From Porphyrobacter sp. CACIAM 03H1 (lineage in GTDB: Bacteria > Pseudomonadota > Alphaproteobacteria > Sphingomonadales > Sphingomonadaceae), in assembly GCF_002215495.1 (NCBI RefSeq), contig NZ_CP021378.1, positions 1,107,846-1,171,845 on the forward strand: a stretch of DNA of 64,000 nt, written 5' to 3'. The notes below the pieces were generated by a model, which made no database searches, was not told the DNA's origin, and worked only from the letters and a program-made list of their open reading frames with translations. This document shows, in pieces, positions 60,208-64,000 of this stretch. The number at the start of each line of letters is the position of its first letter. Within the stretch, counting starts at the first letter, position 1. The position numbers and the translations under genes are program-made.

Positions 60208-63200
60208 TCAGAAGCGGTAGGCGAGCCCGAACTGGAACTGGCGCGGCGGGGCGGCATTGCGCTGCACGAAATCCGCGCCCCCGCCGAACTGGATCTGGTT
60301 CGAGGTGGTCGCGGCGTTTGCAAAGCCGCTCTCGTTGTTGGCATTGAACAGGTTGAACACGTCCGCGCTTGCCTCGAGCCTGCCGCCCGCGACCGGCAGG
60401 GCATAGCGGACCCCGAGGTCCACCGTCGCCGACCACGGCAGGCGGGCGGAATTGCGCCGTTCGCCCGGGTAGCGGTCGGAATTGCCGAGGTAGTTCTCGC
60501 CGAAGCTCGCGCCGTCGCCGTTGAGGTCCTGCGTCCCGAAAATCCGCGCGTCGGGCACCAGATTGACCGGCTGGCCCGACTGGAACAACCCAACCGCAGT
60601 CAGGGTCAGCCCGTCCGTCGGATAGAGATAGCCCACCGCCGAGATGACGTGCCGCCGGTCGTTCGCCGAGGGGCCCCATTCGGCGGCGAAGTCGTTGCTG
60701 TTTGCGGCGCGAAAGTTGATGTCGTCGGTGTCGTTCCTGAGGCGCGAGAGGGTGTAGCTGACACGGAAGGCGTAATCGTCCTGCCTCCGCAGCTTGATGG
60801 CCTGAAGGATCAGCGCGAGGTATTCGGCCTCGCCGTCGGTCTCGGAGACGGTGATCTGCCGCGCCCCGCCTGCCACCAGCGGGATCGGGCGCGAGGCGTC
60901 CGCCGCTCCTTGAGAGCGCACCAGCCCGAGGCTCTGCGCCAGGGCGAACCTTGCGGCATTGTCGGGCAGGGCGCGCAGCGCCGCGATGTTCGCCTCGGTG
61001 AGGTTCGCAAGGTTGGGCGTGAAGGGCGCGGGCGCGTTGAGATCGCGCAGGCGGACGAGGTTGTGCGAGCGGCTGTAGAGCGCGTCGAGCGACAAGGTGA
61101 GCGTGCTCGATGCGGCGAACTGGTAGCCGCCGCTCACCTGCACGCTCCACGGGTTGTCGTAGCCGGTGGGGCTGAGGATGCGTCCCTCGCCGAGCGTCGC
61201 GGTGTTCCTCAGCGCCTGCACCTCGGCCGGCGTCGGGCAGGCGCTGACGGTGGCGCAGGGCGGCGCGACGGTCAGGTTGCCGTCGAAGGTGATCTCGGCA
61301 AGGTCGACGCCGGCCGGGATCGCGCCCCGCGCCTGCAACTGCGCAAGCTGGCTCAGGAAGCCCGGCGAGGTGGTGTTGCGCTGGAGCGCGTCGGAGATCA
61401 CGGCGTAGGACAGCTTGCCGGTGAAGATGCCCGCCCCGAAGCGCACCGATGAGCGCGCATCGGGCTGCCAGTTGAGCGCGAGGCGCGGCGCGATGTTGTC
61501 GGTATCGCCGCTGCCTGCACCGCGCTCGGTCAGGGTGTCGTAGTCCCAGCGCAGACCCAGCGTGGCGGTGAGGGTGGGGGAGAGTTCCCAGGCATCCTCG
61601 AGATAAAGCGCGACCAGCGTCTGCGAGGTGCCGAAGCTCTGCGGGCGCAGCTCGACCGCGTAGTTCGCCACCGCCGGATTGAGCGCCAGCACGTCCTGCG
61701 CGGAGAGCGCGAGGCCGCGGCCCGCAAGGCCGGCGAGCTGTGCGCTCGTCAGGTCGACGGTGAAGTTGCCATCGGGATTGCCCCCGCCGAGCAAGGCGAA
61801 GTCCGAGGCGATCACGTCCACCCCCGCGCTCAGCCGGTGCGCGCCCATGTCGCGGGCGAGGCGGTGGGTGGTCTGCCAGGTCTCCTCGAGGCTGTCGAAG
61901 ACATAGCCCGGATGGCCGACCACCGCCGCGACGAGGCCCGACGGCCCGCGCAGCGTCACCTGCGGACCGGGCGCGCCCGTCGCCTCGCCATAGTCCCAGC
62001 GGAAGCGACTGTACTGGAGGGCACCGTCATAAGACCATTCGCTCCCCGCATGGCTGGCGGTCGCGGCCACCAGCGTGGAGAAGCGGTCCTGTCGTGATCC
62101 GGCCGAGGGGAAGGTCGCATTGCCGCCGCCCAGCGCGCCACCGGGCCGGTGGATGGTGACGCGGCCGAGATTGCCCCTGAGCCCGAGTGTCCAGTCCTCG
62201 GTCAGCCGGTGGTCGAGCCGCAGCGATCCCAGGTGGAAGCGGTTCTCCCCCGTGACCGTGTCCACGATCCCGAGCTGCGGCGCATCGACGATCTGCGTGT
62301 TGCGATCGGCGGTGAACTCGTAATTGGCGTAAAAGAAGGTCCGGTCGCGCTTCAGCGCCCCGCCTGCGGCGAAGCCCGCCTGGTAGCGTTCGAAGCTCTC
62401 GCCGACGGGGTTGCCCGACAGGTCGCGGCGCGGGAAGGGAGAGGGGGAATCGAGCGGCCTGCCGGGCCTTACCAGCGTATAGGCCTCACCCGTAAAGTCG
62501 TTGCTGCCCGAGGGGGTGGTAAAATTGACTATACCATTGGCGGTCCGTCCGTAGGCGGCCGAGTAGCTGTTCGCCAGCACCGTCACCTCGCGGGTGAAGC
62601 CCAGCGGCACGGGAAACTTGATCCCGCCGAGGAAGTTCTCGTTGTTGTCGAGCCCGTCGATCAGGTAGTTGGTGTCGAGCCCGTTCGAGCCGTTGATGGA
62701 GATCGAGGGCGCCTCGGGGAAGAACCCGGTGGAGGGGACGACATTGGGCAGGCGGATCAGCGCGCCCAGCACGTCGCGGCCTTCGATCGGCAGGGCGACC
62801 AGCTGCTCGCGGCCGAGCGATGCGGAAATCTCGGCATTGGCGGTGTTGAGCCCGGTGATCGCGCGCGCGGCGGTGACCACGATGCCGGCATCGCCCACGG
62901 GCTTCAGCTGGAGGATCACGCTGCGAGTGAAGTTGGCGCGCAGGTCGATGGCCTGCGCGGCGAGCGGCTCGTAGCCTGCGGCCTCTGCGACCGAAACCCG
63001 GTATTCGCCTGCGGTCGTCACCCCGTCGAGCCGAACTGCGCCCCGCGCATCGGTGGCGAGCGTGCGGGTGAAGCCGATCGCGGCGTTGGCGATCACCACC
63101 TCGGCCCCGGCGACGGGCGCGCCCGCGGCATCGACCACCGTCACCTCGATCCCCGCCTGCTGCGCCATGGCGGCGGGCGCACCGATCACGCTGGCAGCCG

Positions 63201-63246
63201 CCAGAGCGGTGCCCCCAAGGCCCGCGCGAAACTGTCCGGCCTTCAT
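60208..63246 (-). CDS. TonB-dependent outer-membrane receptor, Oar-like
   Basis: 1012 aa from ATG 63246 with a signal peptide (1-28, AAMAQ). Residues ~30-115 form a carboxypeptidase-regulatory-like beta domain (VVDAAGAPVAGAEVVI). A plug domain follows (~120-260, GRDVLGALIRLPNV; SINGSNGLDTNYLIDGLDNN), then a 22-strand-type barrel ending in aromatic Phe (LAYRF), the outer-membrane insertion signal. Oar-like receptors take up or export unknown large ligands. No TonB box was assigned. Convergent with the glycosyltransferase operon, so linkage to it is only positional. Confidence 0.93.
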   Translation of the reverse strand: MKAGQFRAGLGGTALAAASVIGAPAAMAQQAGIEVTVVDAAGAPVAGAEVVIANAAIGFTRTLATDARGAVRLDGVTTAGEYRVSVAEAAGYEPLAAQAIDLRANFTRSVILQLKPVGDAGIVVTAARAITGLNTANAEISASLGREQLVALPIEGRDVLGALIRLPNVVPSTGFFPEAPSISINGSNGLDTNYLIDGLDNNENFLGGIKFPVPLGFTREVTVLANSYSAAYGRTANGIVNFTTPSGSNDFTGEAYTLVRPGRPLDSPSPFPRRDLSGNPVGESFERYQAGFAAGGALKRDRTFFYANYEFTADRNTQIVDAPQLGIVDTVTGENRFHLGSLRLDHRLTEDWTLGLRGNLGRVTIHRPGGALGGGNATFPSAGSRQDRFSTLVAATASHAGSEWSYDGALQYSRFRWDYGEATGAPGPQVTLRGPSGLVAAVVGHPGYVFDSLEETWQTTHRLARDMGAHRLSAGVDVIASDFALLGGGNPDGNFTVDLTSAQLAGLAGRGLALSAQDVLALNPAVANYAVELRPQSFGTSQTLVALYLEDAWELSPTLTATLGLRWDYDTLTERGAGSGDTDNIAPRLALNWQPDARSSVRFGAGIFTGKLSYAVISDALQRNTTSPGFLSQLAQLQARGAIPAGVDLAEITFDGNLTVAPPCATVSACPTPAEVQALRNTATLGEGRILSPTGYDNPWSVQVSGGYQFAASSTLTLSLDALYSRSHNLVRLRDLNAPAPFTPNLANLTEANIAALRALPDNAARFALAQSLGLVRSQGAADASRPIPLVAGGARQITVSETDGEAEYLALILQAIKLRRQDDYAFRVSYTLSRLRNDTDDINFRAANSNDFAAEWGPSANDRRHVISAVGYLYPTDGLTLTAVGLFQSGQPVNLVPDARIFGTQDLNGDGASFGENYLGNSDRYPGERRNSARLPWSATVDLGVRYALPVAGGRLEASADVFNLFNANNESGFANAATTSNQIQFGGGADFVQRNAAPPRQFQFGLAYRF

Positions 63247-63475
63247 TCTCAACCCCCTGGCCCGTTCCCGGTGCGCCCCTCAGTCCGCCATTCGCGGGCG
63301 GCGCGCCTTGGGTTACACGCGCCGCTAAGGCAACCGCTTTCGCGAAATCGCCGGGAGTGGCGCCGCGTCTGCACGGGTTCTGCACACGAAACGCGCGGCA
63401 TCTCCACCGCGGCCGCCATCGGGCGCGCATACGGGCCTGCCAGAGCGGCGGCGACAACCCTGCACAGGAGAGCCC

Positions 63476-64000
63476 ATGCCGTCCGTCACACAGCCTGCCT
63501 CGCCGCGCTTCAGCTTCCTCGCCAAGCTCGCCGCCGCCGCCGTTCTCGTCGCTGCGGGCGACGCGATGCTCTATGGCTTCGAGGGCGGGTCGATCATCGG
63601 CGCTTTCGGCTTGCTGTGGCTCGCCGTCATGGTGCTCGCCCGCCCGGCGGTGCGCCGCGCGAGGGGCGGGTGGATCGCGATCGGTTGCGCGGCGCTGTTC
63701 GCGGCGATTTGCGTGATCGAGCCCTGGCCGCTGCCGATGATGCTGTTCCTTGCCGCGATCGGCAGCGCGGCGCTGCTGGTGCGCCATGTCTTCGACAATG
63801 CGCTGCTGTGGACGGTGCGCCTCGGCTTCCTCGGCCTGCGCGCGCCCCTCGGGGTCGCGGGCGACCTCTGGCGGCTCGCCAGCCTGCCCGGACGCAGCGG
63901 CACGTCGGCGGCGGCGCTGGTGCTGATGAACCTCGTCCTGCCGCTGGCGGGCGGGGCGCTGTTCCTTTCTCTCTTCGCCAGCGCCAACCCGGTGCTGGGG
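63476..64000 (+). CDS. DUF4173 (DUF4153-like) membrane protein, N-terminal part (partial)
   Basis: The frame starts at ATG 63476 after CAGGAGAG and runs off the right edge at 175 codons. Five or six hydrophobic segments are visible (~18-58, 68-104, 145-168). The spacing and FGLLWLAVMVLARP...IEPWPLPMMLF resemble DUF4173 proteins, usually ~500 aa. Function unknown. Divergent from the receptor gene across a 229-base gap with no clear feature. Confidence 0.75.
   Translation, partial: MPSVTQPASPRFSFLAKLAAAAVLVAAGDAMLYGFEGGSIIGAFGLLWLAVMVLARPAVRRARGGWIAIGCAALFAAICVIEPWPLPMMLFLAAIGSAALLVRHVFDNALLWTVRLGFLGLRAPLGVAGDLWRLASLPGRSGTSAAALVLMNLVLPLAGGALFLSLFASANPVLG

Noticed and set aside
60208..63246. 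TonB-dependent receptor as uptake partner of the glycosyltransferase operon
   Set aside because: It is convergent, not in the operon, and nothing in its sequence indicates a shared ligand; only adjacency supports the idea.

Overview
The window is GC-rich (roughly two thirds G+C) and densely coded. Its gene content points to the order Sphingomonadales, most likely family Erythrobacteraceae: a tolA-tolB-pal locus, a 180-codon infC opened by a non-ATG codon, DUF547, DUF1501 and DUF1800 secreted proteins, an Oar-like TonB-dependent receptor, and short palindromic repeats of the kind common in that order. This assignment is inferred from gene families, not from a phylogenetic marker.

Layout. 1-3.4 kb: end of tolA, tolB, pal, a tiny membrane protein and a zinc-finger/J-domain protein. 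3.5-10.7 kb (leftward): an unusual SDR, a cystathionine gamma-synthase-family enzyme with a structured leader, a DASS-type anion transporter, two tandem DUF547 proteins and infC. 10.9-17.4 kb: a winged-helix regulator, pdeM, hemF, the bifunctional (p)ppGpp enzyme rsh, a VOC protein and a secreted cyclophilin. 17.6-29.9 kb: tRNA-Ser(GGA) followed by an accessory block holding an epimerase/membrane fusion, ExoD, a PQQ-type sugar dehydrogenase, an SDR, CtaG, CopD-like and DUF2231 membrane proteins, cytochrome oxidase subunit II, a fused subunit I/III and an AI-2E-type permease. Two copies of a ~195-bp repeat in opposite orientation lie outside this block, at 16.1 and 30.0 kb. 30.3-43.4 kb: mostly envelope and proteolysis genes (DUF1501/DUF1800 pair, LprI-like, two CPBP proteases, M13 peptidase, secreted proteins, an AraC regulator, L,D-transpeptidase). 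43.6-45.5 kb: a three-gene YqjD/YqjE/DUF3618 membrane-stress operon. 45.6-60.2 kb: the most distinctive part, two divergent, tightly overlapping operons. 60.2-63.2 kb: a TonB-dependent receptor. 63.5 kb to the end: a partial DUF4173 membrane protein.

The 45.6-60.2 kb divergon. Leftward from 52.36 kb run a histidine phosphatase, a methyltransferase, a glycoside hydrolase whose TIM-barrel halves appear swapped, inositol-1-phosphate synthase, a zinc alcohol dehydrogenase and a Gfo/Idh/MocA dehydrogenase. A YqcI/YcgG protein and a DUF1989 protein follow. Rightward from 52.6 kb run three nucleotide-sugar epimerases, one GT4 and three CgeB-like glycosyltransferases, every junction being a 4-nt start/stop overlap. 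Together they look like a pathway that makes an inositol- or sugar-derived unit, modifies it by methylation and oxidation, and glycosylates it. The product is unknown. This is the best candidate for an undescribed system here.
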